64,000 nt of DNA from Bacteroides oleiciplenus YIT 12058 (lineage in GTDB: Bacteria; Bacteroidota; Bacteroidia; Bacteroidales; Bacteroidaceae), in contig NZ_JH992943.1 of NCBI RefSeq assembly GCF_000315485.1, positions 481,896 to 545,895 on the forward strand, in the 5' to 3' direction. Position 1 is the stretch's first letter. The number at the start of each line of letters is the position of its first letter. Below the pieces are notes generated by a model. It did not search any database. It was given only the letters and a program-made list of their open reading frames with translations, and was not told the DNA's origin. Both the position numbers and the translations under genes were made by a program. Below, piece by piece: positions 25,325 to 33,742 of the stretch.

Positions 25325-26941
25325 ATGGATACCAAGAATTTTGAAAAGAAAATGGAGACCATCAGCCCTTTCGAGTTGAAGAACCGTCTCATTGATATGG
25401 CCGACGAAAGCCTGAAGAAAACCGCCCGCACCATGCTGAATGCCGGGCGCGGTAACCCCAACTGGATAGCCACCACCCCACGCGAAGCCTTCTTCCTGCT
25501 GGGACAGTTCGGCCTGGAAGAATGCCGTCGCGTGATGAACCTTCCCGAAGGTATCGCCGGTATTCCCGAAAAATCCGGCATTGCCTCCCGCTTCGAAGCA
25601 TTCCTCAAAAAGAACAATGCCGCCCACGGTGCCCAACTTCTGGAACAAACCTACAACTATCTGTTGATGCAGCATGCCGCCGACCCCGACTCACTGGTAC
25701 ACGAATGGGCGGAAGCCATCATCGGCGACCAATATCCCGTGCCCGACCGTATTCTGCACTTCACCGAAATACTGGTTCAAGATTATCTGGCACAAGAAAT
25801 GTGCGACAACCGTCCGCCACGTGGCACTTACGATCTCTTCGCCACTGAAGGCGGCACCGCCGCTATGTGCTATGTCTTCGACTCTTTGCAGGAGAATTTC
25901 CTCCTTGACAAGGGAGACAGCATCTTTCTCATGGTTCCGGTCTTCACCCCTTACATTGAAATACCACAACTGAACCGTTACCAATTCAACATGACCGAGA
26001 TACATGCCAACCGCATGACGGACGATGGTTTCCATCTCTGGCAATACAATGATGAAGACATCGACCGCCTGAAAGACCCGTCTGTCAAAGCACTCTTTGT
26101 CACCAACCCCAGCAATCCGCCCAGTTACGCCCTCAGCCCGGAGACGATGGCACGCATTGTCAATATTGTAAAAAATGATAATCCGAACCTGATGGTCATC
26201 ACGGATGATGTGTATGGCACATTCAGTCCGCACTTCCGTTCGTTCATGGCGGAACTGCCGCATAATACGCTTTGCGTGTATTCCTTCTCCAAATACTTTG
26301 GAGCTACGGGTTGGCGCGATGCTGTCATCGCCCTGCACGAAGATAATATTTTTGATAAACAAATTGCCCGTCTGCCGAAAGAGAAGCGCGAGGAACTGAA
26401 CCGCCGCTATTCAAGCCTCACGCTGGAGCCTGCAAAGTTAAAGTTCATCGATCGCATGGTGGCCGACAGTCGCCAGGTAGCACTTAACCACACTGCAGGG
26501 CTGTCATTACCTCAACAGATGCAAATGAGCCTGTTCGCTTCCTTTGCCTTGCTGGACAAGGAAAACAAGTATAAACAGAAGATGATGGAGATTATTGAAA
26601 GACGTCTGCATGCCTTGTGGGATAACACCGGATTTACGTTGCTGAAAGACCCGCTTCGCGTGGGATATTATACGGAAATCGACATGCTGGTATGGGCAAA
26701 GAAATTCTACGGAGATGAGTTTGTAGACTATCTGAAACACACCTACAGCCCGCTGAACGTCGTGTTCCGACTGGCGAAGGAGACATCCCTTGTTTTGCTC
26801 AATGGCGGCGGCTTCGACGGTCCGGAATGGAGTATACGTGCTTCGCTTGCCAATCTGAACGAAAAGGATTACGCAGTCATCGGACAAGGAATCAAAAGGA
26901 TACTTGACGAGTATGCGAAGGATTGGAAAAAAACTAAATAA
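25325..26941 (+). CDS. aspD: Aspartate 4-decarboxylase (bifunctional with aspartate aminotransferase activity)
   Basis: 538 residues, the full length of the AspD family and longer than ordinary aminotransferases. The N-terminal AspD extension (PFELKNRLIDMADESLKKTA, NAGRGNPNWIATTPREAFF) precedes a fold-type I PLP domain with FVTNPSNPPSYAL, ITDDVYGTFS and the cofactor Lys323 in YSFSKYFGATGWR. It converts aspartate to alanine plus CO2. Paired with the antiporter upstream, it consumes a cytoplasmic proton per cycle, which can build proton motive force or resist acid, as shown for the aspD-aspT pair of Tetragenococcus. Confidence 0.92.
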   Translation: MDTKNFEKKMETISPFELKNRLIDMADESLKKTARTMLNAGRGNPNWIATTPREAFFLLGQFGLEECRRVMNLPEGIAGIPEKSGIASRFEAFLKKNNAAHGAQLLEQTYNYLLMQHAADPDSLVHEWAEAIIGDQYPVPDRILHFTEILVQDYLAQEMCDNRPPRGTYDLFATEGGTAAMCYVFDSLQENFLLDKGDSIFLMVPVFTPYIEIPQLNRYQFNMTEIHANRMTDDGFHLWQYNDEDIDRLKDPSVKALFVTNPSNPPSYALSPETMARIVNIVKNDNPNLMVITDDVYGTFSPHFRSFMAELPHNTLCVYSFSKYFGATGWRDAVIALHEDNIFDKQIARLPKEKREELNRRYSSLTLEPAKLKFIDRMVADSRQVALNHTAGLSLPQQMQMSLFASFALLDKENKYKQKMMEIIERRLHALWDNTGFTLLKDPLRVGYYTEIDMLVWAKKFYGDEFVDYLKHTYSPLNVVFRLAKETSLVLLNGGGFDGPEWSIRASLANLNEKDYAVIGQGIKRILDEYAKDWKKTK

Positions 26942-26945
26942 TGAT

Positions 26946-28259
26946 TTATGGAAATATTATGCGGAATCGCGTCAAACCATCGCTATACGTGCGCAGTGAG
27001 AACGTACAGCCATGACGCGTCAAGACTTCGCGGATAAACACCAAGCCGATTCCCTGCCCGTTCGGTTTGGTGGAGAAGAAGGGACTGAAGAGCTTTGCTT
27101 CAGTCTCTTTTGTTATACCCGGCCCATTATCCACAATTTCAATCGTCGTAGGCGCAATCGTACGCACCACTACCCTTCCTTGCTTAATGGTTCCTTCAGG
27201 CGCATGCTCTATGCTTTCCGCAGCATTCTTGATAATATTCACCAGCACCTGTTCCAAAAGAGAAGCATCCAGACGCACCGGCTCCACCTTCGGGTCACAT
27301 TCCAGCCAGAGGAGGATATTCCGGTCATTGCACATTCCCTCCATAAAGCGTTTACACATAGACACCAGTTCATTCACTTTCACAGGAGCCAAGGTCGGTT
27401 CAGGAATCTTCACCACATCGGCAAAACGAGTGATGAAACGGCTCATGGAGAAGCAACGTTCCGTACAAACCCGCATCACATCGCAAATGTCCTCCATATC
27501 CTCTTCCGTAGAAAGTGCCTGTTCCACGGTATCGAGTGTGGACGTAATACCCGCTGTCGTATTATTCACCTCGTGCGCAATCATACGAATCACCTTTTCA
27601 TACGCACGTTTCTCGGCACGCATCACTTCTTCCGTCATCTTTTCTATCAGATAAAAAGGATGATGAAATCCCCTGTCAATAAAAGAAGAGTGAGTACATT
27701 TATAAATATTCGCATCATTCAGCCGCACCACAGAGGTGTGATCTTTAGGGATGGTGGCAAGTTCCTCAGCCAAAGGAGAATCTATGCTCTCCATCTTTTT
27801 GCCCATCACCTCTTCCAGGTGTACCCCCATCATTTTCAATCCCATCGGATTGAGTTGGGATACTTCTCCATCCAGCGTAGTGATGACAACGCCCATCGGT
27901 GATGCCTGGATAAGCAAATCCAGAAAATGGTTCTGTTCGCGTAAGCGCAGACGTTCGTTCTTTAATTGCTCCATCATACGGTTGAACACATTCACAATGC
28001 GGTCCGCCTCGTATTGGCCTACTTTGCTGAGCCGGCTGCTGAAATCCTGTTCACGCAACAGTTCCATACCGCTGCCGATGATATTCATCGGCTTCACTAT
28101 TTTGCGATAGAAGATTATCAGGAACACCAGGATAAATGCGATGATACCCTCTACAATATAGAGGTGTAACGGCTGTATCCCTTTTGCCAAGTAGATAAGC
28201 ACCCCGCCCAAACCCAAAAGGAAAAGGACAAGTATGGAGAAATAGAACTTTATTCTCAC
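26946..28259 (-). CDS. NtrY-like sensor histidine kinase
   Basis: 437 residues. Two N-terminal membrane segments (about 5-24 and 33-51) with almost no loop between them are followed by a HAMP linker, a PAS domain (about 105-170, LIQASPMGVVITTLDGEVSQ), a HisKA region with the phospho-acceptor His in RMIAHEVNNTTAG, and a HATPase domain (IIKNAAESIE, VDNGPGI, NGQGIGLVFIREVL). It is probably the kinase for the sigma-54 regulator upstream. The only usable start is a GTG at 28257-28259, four bases past an inverted repeat that also covers the end of the regulator gene. Confidence 0.9.
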   Translation of the reverse strand: MRIKFYFSILVLFLLGLGGVLIYLAKGIQPLHLYIVEGIIAFILVFLIIFYRKIVKPMNIIGSGMELLREQDFSSRLSKVGQYEADRIVNVFNRMMEQLKNERLRLREQNHFLDLLIQASPMGVVITTLDGEVSQLNPMGLKMMGVHLEEVMGKKMESIDSPLAEELATIPKDHTSVVRLNDANIYKCTHSSFIDRGFHHPFYLIEKMTEEVMRAEKRAYEKVIRMIAHEVNNTTAGITSTLDTVEQALSTEEDMEDICDVMRVCTERCFSMSRFITRFADVVKIPEPTLAPVKVNELVSMCKRFMEGMCNDRNILLWLECDPKVEPVRLDASLLEQVLVNIIKNAAESIEHAPEGTIKQGRVVVRTIAPTTIEIVDNGPGITKETEAKLFSPFFSTKPNGQGIGLVFIREVLTRHGCTFSLRTYSDGLTRFRIIFP

Positions 28260-28262
28260 GTT

Positions 28263-28343
28263 GTTAGTGATTAATGGTTAGTGATTAGTGATAATCTGTT
28301 AATGATAAAGCCTGCTAAGCACTCATCACTTATCACTAACCGT
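28263..28343. repeat. GTGATTA-type inverted repeat between regulator and kinase genes
   Basis: The left part (GTTAGTGATTAATGGTTAGT, then GATTAGTGAT) is complemented by ATCACTTATCACTAAC on the right. The right arm lies inside the regulator's 3' end, where it encodes the last residues TVSDK and the stop. It thus occupies the gap between two genes of one operon. Confidence 0.75.
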
Positions 28344-29687
28344 TATATTAAACTTTTCCAACCTTCTGTAAAGCGCAGCACGGCTGATGCCGAGCGTCAT
28401 AGCCACCTGGCTGAGATTTCCCTTATGGCGGTCCAGAGCTTGCAGAATAGTCTGACGTTCAATCTCGTCCAGCGTCATACCTGCCAGTGATGAAGAATCC
28501 GAAGCCTTCACCGGATCATCGTGGCGCAGGTACTGCGCATCAAAGTCCGTGGCATCCAGTGTCGACTTTCCACTGACAAGGATGGTGCGTTCCACAAGGT
28601 TCTTCAATTCGCGGATATTTCCCGGATAAGGCAAACGGGAAAGGAAGTTCAGGGCATCTGCCGAAAACTCTGTACGGGGCAATCCGTTCACCTCTGCCTG
28701 GCGGTCGGCAAAATGACGCGCCAACAAAGGAATGTCCTCACGACGCTCACGCAAAGAGGGCAGCTTAACGGTTATCAGGTTGATACGATAGAATAAATCT
28801 TCACGGAAAGTGCGTTCCGACACCATCTTGCGGAGGTCTGCATTCGTGGCAGACACCACGCGAATATCCGTCTTGCGGGGACGGCTGTCACCCAACACTT
28901 CAAAAGTCTGATCCTGAAGCACACGAAGCAACTTCACCTGACAGGAAGGGTCAAGATCACCAATTTCGTCCAAGAAGATGGTACCTTTGTTTGCCAGTTC
29001 GAAGCGGCCGACGCGGTCGGTGGTGGCATCCGTAAAGGCGCCTTTTTTATGACCGAACATTTCACTCTCGAAAAGGCTTTGCGAAATACCGCCCAGATTA
29101 ACTTTTACGAACGGTTGTTTCACCCGCTGACTATTGATGTGGATGGCTTCCGCAATCAGCTCCTTACCTGTTCCACTCTCACCGGTAATCAGTACCGAGG
29201 CATTGGTGCGGGCAATGCGGGCTACCGTATTCAGCACTTCCATCAGTCCTTGTGACTTTCCGATGATATGGCTGCGGTTCAGCGTTTCGCTCTGCTCTTC
29301 CTGCGCATCTTTCGGAGCGGCAGTCAGTTCAAGGGCTGTCTCGATGCGTTGTAGCAAGGCGGCATTGTTCCACGGCTTCGTGATGAAATCGAACGCACCT
29401 GCCTGCATGCCCTGCACGGCAAGTTGAATGCTGCCCCACGCCGTCATCAGGATAACGGGTACATCGGGACGGAACACCTTCACTTGTTTCAGCAAAGTCA
29501 AACCTTCTTCTCCGGTGGTGGAAAGCGTGAAGTTCATATCCATCAGAATGAGGGAAGGTGCTTCGGCACGAACCACATCCATTGCTTCGCGCGGTCCGGG
29601 AACGGTTTGAGCTACATATCCTGCACGTTTCAGCATAAAACTGAGGGAAGAACGCACGGCACTATCATCGTCGATTATCAGTATCAT
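28326..29687 (-). CDS. NtrC-family sigma-54-dependent response regulator
   Basis: 453 residues. The receiver has D6-D8, phospho-acceptor Asp50 (LILMDMNF) and Lys at FITKPW. The AAA+ domain (about 145-370) has Walker A GESGTGKE, the sigma-54 loop KKGAFTDA (GAFTDA in place of the commoner GAFTGA), Walker B GTIFLDEIGDL, and the arginine finger region. A Fis-type helix-turn-helix ends the protein (LSQVAMTLGISRAALYRRLEKF). It activates RpoN-dependent promoters when phosphorylated. It sits between the TolC-type gene and its likely kinase. Its last codons lie in an inverted repeat. Confidence 0.93.
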   Translation of the reverse strand: MILIIDDDSAVRSSLSFMLKRAGYVAQTVPGPREAMDVVRAEAPSLILMDMNFTLSTTGEEGLTLLKQVKVFRPDVPVILMTAWGSIQLAVQGMQAGAFDFITKPWNNAALLQRIETALELTAAPKDAQEEQSETLNRSHIIGKSQGLMEVLNTVARIARTNASVLITGESGTGKELIAEAIHINSQRVKQPFVKVNLGGISQSLFESEMFGHKKGAFTDATTDRVGRFELANKGTIFLDEIGDLDPSCQVKLLRVLQDQTFEVLGDSRPRKTDIRVVSATNADLRKMVSERTFREDLFYRINLITVKLPSLRERREDIPLLARHFADRQAEVNGLPRTEFSADALNFLSRLPYPGNIRELKNLVERTILVSGKSTLDATDFDAQYLRHDDPVKASDSSSLAGMTLDEIERQTILQALDRHKGNLSQVAMTLGISRAALYRRLEKFNITVSDK

Positions 29688-29725
29688 AAGGTTTTCGTTG
29701 TTTTATGGTTTGCAAAAATAACTAT

Positions 29726-29810
29726 TTTCGCCACAGAGGACACAGAGGACACAGAGTTTTTTCAATATATTTTCTTTTCCTCTGTGTCGTCTGTGTCCTC
29801 TGTGGTGAAA
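29726..29810. repeat. CACAGAGGA-type inverted repeat abutting the TolC-type stop codon
   Basis: Arms 29726-29756 and 29780-29810 are 31 bases long and match at 29 positions. Each contains a TTTC(A/G)CCACAGAGGA start followed by further 9-base CACAGAGGA units. The right arm ends on the base before the TolC-type stop codon (29811). A second copy lies at 36202-36308. Confidence 0.88.
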
Positions 29811-31304
29811 TTATCCTCTCACAATGTCGTCAAAGTCAGCTTCCAACTCACAATTACGCTCAAAATCCCAAAGCGTCAGACTGCGGATCTGATAGAAATA
29901 GTACCAATAGTAATAGAGCTCGGAAATATGCTTTTGTCTTGCCGCATCTTTCGAATTCTGTGCATCGTTCAAGTCCAGCGTACTGATTTGACCTATCAAG
30001 AAGGTCTCCACACTGGTTTTATAGCGTTTCTCGGCAATGCCATCGGCCTCCTGGGCAATGCTAAGCTGTTGCGCCTGGTTATTAAAGTTAGCTACCAACA
30101 GGAAAATATCCTGGTTAAAGTTCATCTGTTCCTGACGGATTCTGGAAAGTACCACTTCACGGTTACTCTTTGCCACACGCACCTTTCCGCGACGCTTGCC
30201 CCAGTCCAGAATAGGAATTTTGACGCCCACCTGCACAATTTGGTTATCGAGCAGATCCTGATAAGCAGACGTAAGGGTTCTGTCCTGCCCCGTATATCCC
30301 ACACTGGCAAAAAGGTCAATGCTACGCAGATTTCCACGAGCCGTGGCTACTTCAAAATCAGCCTCTAACTGGCGGCGGCGGATATTCTGTGCAAATGAGT
30401 TGCGCTCCAAAGATTTGTTCAAAACAAGGTCATATTCCATCTTTATATCCGGTGCAGATTCCGGCAACATCGGATTCAAGTTTTCATCTTCCGACAGTCC
30501 GAGGAACGAACGTAACTGGAACATTTTCGCATTCAGGTCACTTTCCGCTTCCGTCACGTCTGCCTTACCTTGCAGGGCATTCAGTTTCAACTGCAACAGG
30601 TCATTCTCAGAGATTTGCCCCATTTTGCGTTTAGCTATCGCCACTTCATACAGACGGTCGGCATTCATTTTATTCTGACGGGCAGTATTCAGATTCTCCT
30701 TTGCCAGCAACAAGTTGAAGAAATAGGTGATAGTCGTCATCGTCACCCGTTCCGTAGCAGTGATGAAGGCGGCTTTTGCCTCAGCATACCTCACAGGCTC
30801 AATGCGGCGGTTCCATTTCAAGCTGTTCACTCCAAAGATAGGTTGCGTCAATTCAAGGCTGACGGGAACAGACATGAACCGTTTATCTCCCCCGGAACCC
30901 AGTTGCTTGATGTATTCGAGGGAAGATGCAAGCGACAGTCTACCACCAGTGAACCATAAGTTCTGGTCGATGGAGAGAGTTCCGGAAAGTCCCAGCGTGT
31001 TGTTGCGCACGAAGGAGTAAGTACCATCCGAGTTCTGATAGCGACTGTAAGATTTATTGTAATTGGGCAATGTACCGTTCAGGTTCACCTCCGGCAAGAG
31101 GTCTGCACGGAAAGTACGATATTCCCAGTAGGCAGTTTTCAATTCGTTCAGTGCTACGGCGGCATCCACTGACTGTGTACGTGCCAAAGCTATCGCTTCG
31201 TTTAAAGTGATAAGACGTTCGCGTTCGTTTGTCAATGTATCGTTCTGTGCAAAAGCGGCGAACGGAAATAGCATGTAAGCTGCGAGTAAAATATTTCTTT
31301 TCAT
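29811..31304 (-). CDS. TolC-family outer-membrane efflux protein
   Basis: 497 residues. A signal peptide (MKRNILLAAYMLFPFAAFAQ) precedes two repeats of the outer-membrane efflux fold, each with long helical segments: LITLNEAIALARTQSVDAAV near 32, and NRFLL-type helices around 190-260 with AKRKMGQISENDLLQLK. The second repeat contains VGVKIPILDWGKRRGKVRVAK and KRYKTSVETFLIGQISTLDLNDAQ. It forms the trimeric channel for an ABC or RND pump whose other parts are not in this window. The sigma-54 regulator and kinase genes follow it and may control its expression. Confidence 0.92.
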   Translation of the reverse strand: MKRNILLAAYMLFPFAAFAQNDTLTNERERLITLNEAIALARTQSVDAAVALNELKTAYWEYRTFRADLLPEVNLNGTLPNYNKSYSRYQNSDGTYSFVRNNTLGLSGTLSIDQNLWFTGGRLSLASSLEYIKQLGSGGDKRFMSVPVSLELTQPIFGVNSLKWNRRIEPVRYAEAKAAFITATERVTMTTITYFFNLLLAKENLNTARQNKMNADRLYEVAIAKRKMGQISENDLLQLKLNALQGKADVTEAESDLNAKMFQLRSFLGLSEDENLNPMLPESAPDIKMEYDLVLNKSLERNSFAQNIRRRQLEADFEVATARGNLRSIDLFASVGYTGQDRTLTSAYQDLLDNQIVQVGVKIPILDWGKRRGKVRVAKSNREVVLSRIRQEQMNFNQDIFLLVANFNNQAQQLSIAQEADGIAEKRYKTSVETFLIGQISTLDLNDAQNSKDAARQKHISELYYYWYYFYQIRSLTLWDFERNCELEADFDDIVRG

Positions 31305-31424
31305 GTTTATCTAAAAATTGTTATAAACAGAAAAGCAAAGAGTGTGCCAAAGCGGCAGAAGCCCTCTGGGCGGGGGTAAGTGTTCGTTTTCGGACAGTGA
31401 GGTTGTCCATTTATGAACGGTAAT
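31305..31424. other. Short gap upstream of the TolC-type gene
   Basis: No gene is visible here. The minus strand should hold the TolC-type promoter, but only a weak match to TAnnTTTG was seen (CACTCTTTGC near 31335). Confidence 0.3.
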
Positions 31425-31515
31425 TTAGTGATTAAGGGTTAGTGATTAGTGATTAGCAGGCTGCACTGTAATGCCGCATGGTGCTAATCACTAATCACTA
31501 ACCCTTAATCACTAA
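31425..31515. repeat. Core-containing inverted-repeat element with 34-bp perfect arms, copy C
   Basis: 31425-31458 is the exact reverse complement of 31482-31515. The arms start TTAGTGATTAAGGGTTAGTG. The centre holds GGCTGCACTGTAATGCCGCA followed by TGG, the same core as copies A and B but with several changed bases. The right arm ends on the base before the hisB stop codon (31516). Confidence 0.9.
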
Positions 31516-32670
31516 TCAAAGTACCCCTTTGCTACTTGGTAACTCAAAATGATAGATATCTCGTTTCACCGCCATCTTTATCGCACGTGCCAGTGCTTTG
31601 AAGATGCCTTCTATCTTATGATGTTCATTCTGCCCTTCCGCTTTCACATTCAGATTCATCTTGGCGGCATCGCTCAGCGACTTGAAGAAATGCAAAAACA
31701 TCTCTGTCGGCATCTCTCCTATCTTCTCACGGTTGAACTCCGCATCCCACACCAGCCACGGACGGCCGCCGAAGTCCAGACACACCTGGCAGAGGCAATC
31801 ATCCATAGTCAGGGCATAGCCATAACGTTCGATGCCACGCTTGTTGCCCAATGCCTGATAGATGCAGTCTCCCAAGGCAATCGCTGTATCTTCTATCGTA
31901 TGATGCTCGTCCACTTCCAGGTCACCTTTCACGCGGATGGTCAGGTCCAGTCCGCCATGCTTGCCTATTTGTTCCAGCATATGGTCGAAGAAGCCCAGCC
32001 CGGTATGTATATCGCAGGCGCCATTCCCGTCCAGATTCAGGGAGACAAAGATATCCGTCTCCTTCGTTGTGCGCCTCACTTCCGCTGTCCGTTCTCCGGC
32101 AAAAAGGAATTCGGCTACTTTATCCCAATCTTTCGTAACCAAGGCACACACAGATTCCAGTCCTTCGCAAGTTGCCGCACCGCCTTCCGATACAGGTTTC
32201 AACAACGTGGTGTCATCTTGCAGGAAAATAGCCCGGCATCCCAGATTCTTCGCCAGTTCCACATCCGTAGGACGGTCACCGATAACGAAGCTGCCCGCCA
32301 GGTCATAGTCCGGATTACTCAGATATTTGGTCAGCATCCCTGTGCGCGGCTTCCTCGTGGGAGCATTATCCTCCGGCATACTGCGGTCGATGAAGATTTC
32401 ATCAAAGGTGATTCCTTCCCCTTCCAGGGTTTTCATCATCAGGTTATGCGCCGGCCAGAAGGTTTCTTCCGGGAAAGATGTTGTGCCCAGCCCATCCTGG
32501 TTGGTTACCATCGCAAACTCAAAATCCAGTTTGCTGCGGATAAAACCGAGATTACGCATCACTTTAGGATAGAATTCCAACTTTTCCAGCGAATCCAACT
32601 GGTAGTCGACGGGCGGCTCTATCACCAATGTCCCGTCACGGTCTATAAATAATACTTTCTTCATACTCAT
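31516..32670 (-). CDS. hisB: Bifunctional histidinol-phosphatase / imidazoleglycerol-phosphate dehydratase
   Basis: 384 residues, the length of the fused enzyme. The N-terminal HAD phosphatase (about 1-165) has the nucleophile motif DRDGT (Asp10, Asp12), followed by VIGDRPTDVELAKNLG. The C-terminal dehydratase (about 190-384) has the manganese motifs DEHHTIEDTAIALG and QNEHHKIEGIFKALA. It carries out two steps of histidine synthesis in the cytoplasm. Its ATG overlaps the hisC stop as ATGA, so it is the last gene of a coupled hisG-D-C-B operon, and a perfect inverted repeat abuts its stop codon. Confidence 0.96.
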   Translation of the reverse strand: MSMKKVLFIDRDGTLVIEPPVDYQLDSLEKLEFYPKVMRNLGFIRSKLDFEFAMVTNQDGLGTTSFPEETFWPAHNLMMKTLEGEGITFDEIFIDRSMPEDNAPTRKPRTGMLTKYLSNPDYDLAGSFVIGDRPTDVELAKNLGCRAIFLQDDTTLLKPVSEGGAATCEGLESVCALVTKDWDKVAEFLFAGERTAEVRRTTKETDIFVSLNLDGNGACDIHTGLGFFDHMLEQIGKHGGLDLTIRVKGDLEVDEHHTIEDTAIALGDCIYQALGNKRGIERYGYALTMDDCLCQVCLDFGGRPWLVWDAEFNREKIGEMPTEMFLHFFKSLSDAAKMNLNVKAEGQNEHHKIEGIFKALARAIKMAVKRDIYHFELPSSKGVL

Positions 32671-33704
32671 TTGTATTTTTCCAGCGCTTCCATCAATTTA
32701 TCATTCTCCATCCGTGTTCCCACCGTCACACGCAGGCAGTTGCCACAAAGTGAAATAGAATTACGATTGCGGACAATGATTCCTTCACCTACCAGATAAT
32801 TGTAGATTTTCACCGCATCCGTCACCCGAGCCAGGAAGAAGTTGGCATCCGAGGGGAATACCTCTACCGTCAGAGGTAGCTCGGCAAAGCGTTTAGCCAG
32901 CTCGTCACGCTCCTCAATCAGCCTCTTCACCCAACGCTCTATCTCATAATACTTGTGCAACATCTCTATTGCCTGTTTCTGAGTGAGTTGATTCACATTA
33001 TAGGGGTATTTTATCTTACTCAGAATACCGATAATATCTGTAGAAGCAAACGCCATTCCCAGACGGATAGCTGCACATCCCCATGCTTTGGAAAACGTCT
33101 GGAACACCACCAGATTGGGATATTTATCCAATTCTTGCAAGAACGAAGGAGAAGCAGAGAAATCATTGTATGCCTCGTCCAGAATCACCAGTCCTTCAAA
33201 TTCACGCAACACTTTCTCTATTTCGCTACGCAGCAAGTCATTCCCCGTAGGATTGTTGGGCGAGCACAGGAAAATCAGTTTCGTCCGTTCATCCGCAGCC
33301 GCCAGCAACTTGTCCGCCGAGAACTGGAAATGCTCGTCGAGCAACACCTTGCGGTATTCCACATCATTCACATCGGCACACACCTGATACATGCCGTAAG
33401 TAGGATCGATAGCCACTACATTATCACGTCCCGGTTCACAAAATGCACGGAACACGAGATCGATGGCCTCATCACTACCATTTCCCAGAAAGATATGTTC
33501 GGGAGACACTTTCTTGATTTTCGAAAGTTCCATTTTCAGCTCCCACTGCATCGGGTCGGGATAACGGTTGTGCGGCAGGTTATACGGATTCTCGTTGGCA
33601 TCGAGAAACACCGATGCAACCGCACCTTTATATTCATCACGTGCCGAAGAGTAAGGTTTCAGTTTCCAGATATTCGGACGGGTCAGTTCTTGCAATGTTC
33701 TCAT
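32667..33704 (-). CDS. hisC: Histidinol-phosphate aminotransferase
   Basis: 345 residues. Fold-type I PLP enzyme with FLDANENPYNLPHNRYPDP (about 33-51), FLGNGSDEAIDLVFRAFCEP, LCSPNNPTGN, LDEAYNDF and the cofactor lysine in FQTFSKAWGCAAIRLGMA, then the C-terminal LRVTVGTRMEN with its substrate-binding Arg. It converts imidazole-acetol phosphate to histidinol phosphate with glutamate as amino donor. It sits between hisD (38-base gap) and hisB (4-base overlap), giving the usual Bacteroides order. Confidence 0.95.
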   Translation of the reverse strand: MRTLQELTRPNIWKLKPYSSARDEYKGAVASVFLDANENPYNLPHNRYPDPMQWELKMELSKIKKVSPEHIFLGNGSDEAIDLVFRAFCEPGRDNVVAIDPTYGMYQVCADVNDVEYRKVLLDEHFQFSADKLLAAADERTKLIFLCSPNNPTGNDLLRSEIEKVLREFEGLVILDEAYNDFSASPSFLQELDKYPNLVVFQTFSKAWGCAAIRLGMAFASTDIIGILSKIKYPYNVNQLTQKQAIEMLHKYYEIERWVKRLIEERDELAKRFAELPLTVEVFPSDANFFLARVTDAVKIYNYLVGEGIIVRNRNSISLCGNCLRVTVGTRMENDKLMEALEKYK

Positions 33705-33742
33705 AATTTCATTTACGATTTACAATCGAATTCTCTTATTTT

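Noticed and set aside
29424..30368. 314-codon plus-strand ORF
   Set aside because: It runs across the CACAGAGGA repeat and antisense to the TolC-type gene; the product is compositionally odd.
31549..32652. 367-codon plus-strand ORF
   Set aside because: Antisense shadow of hisB.
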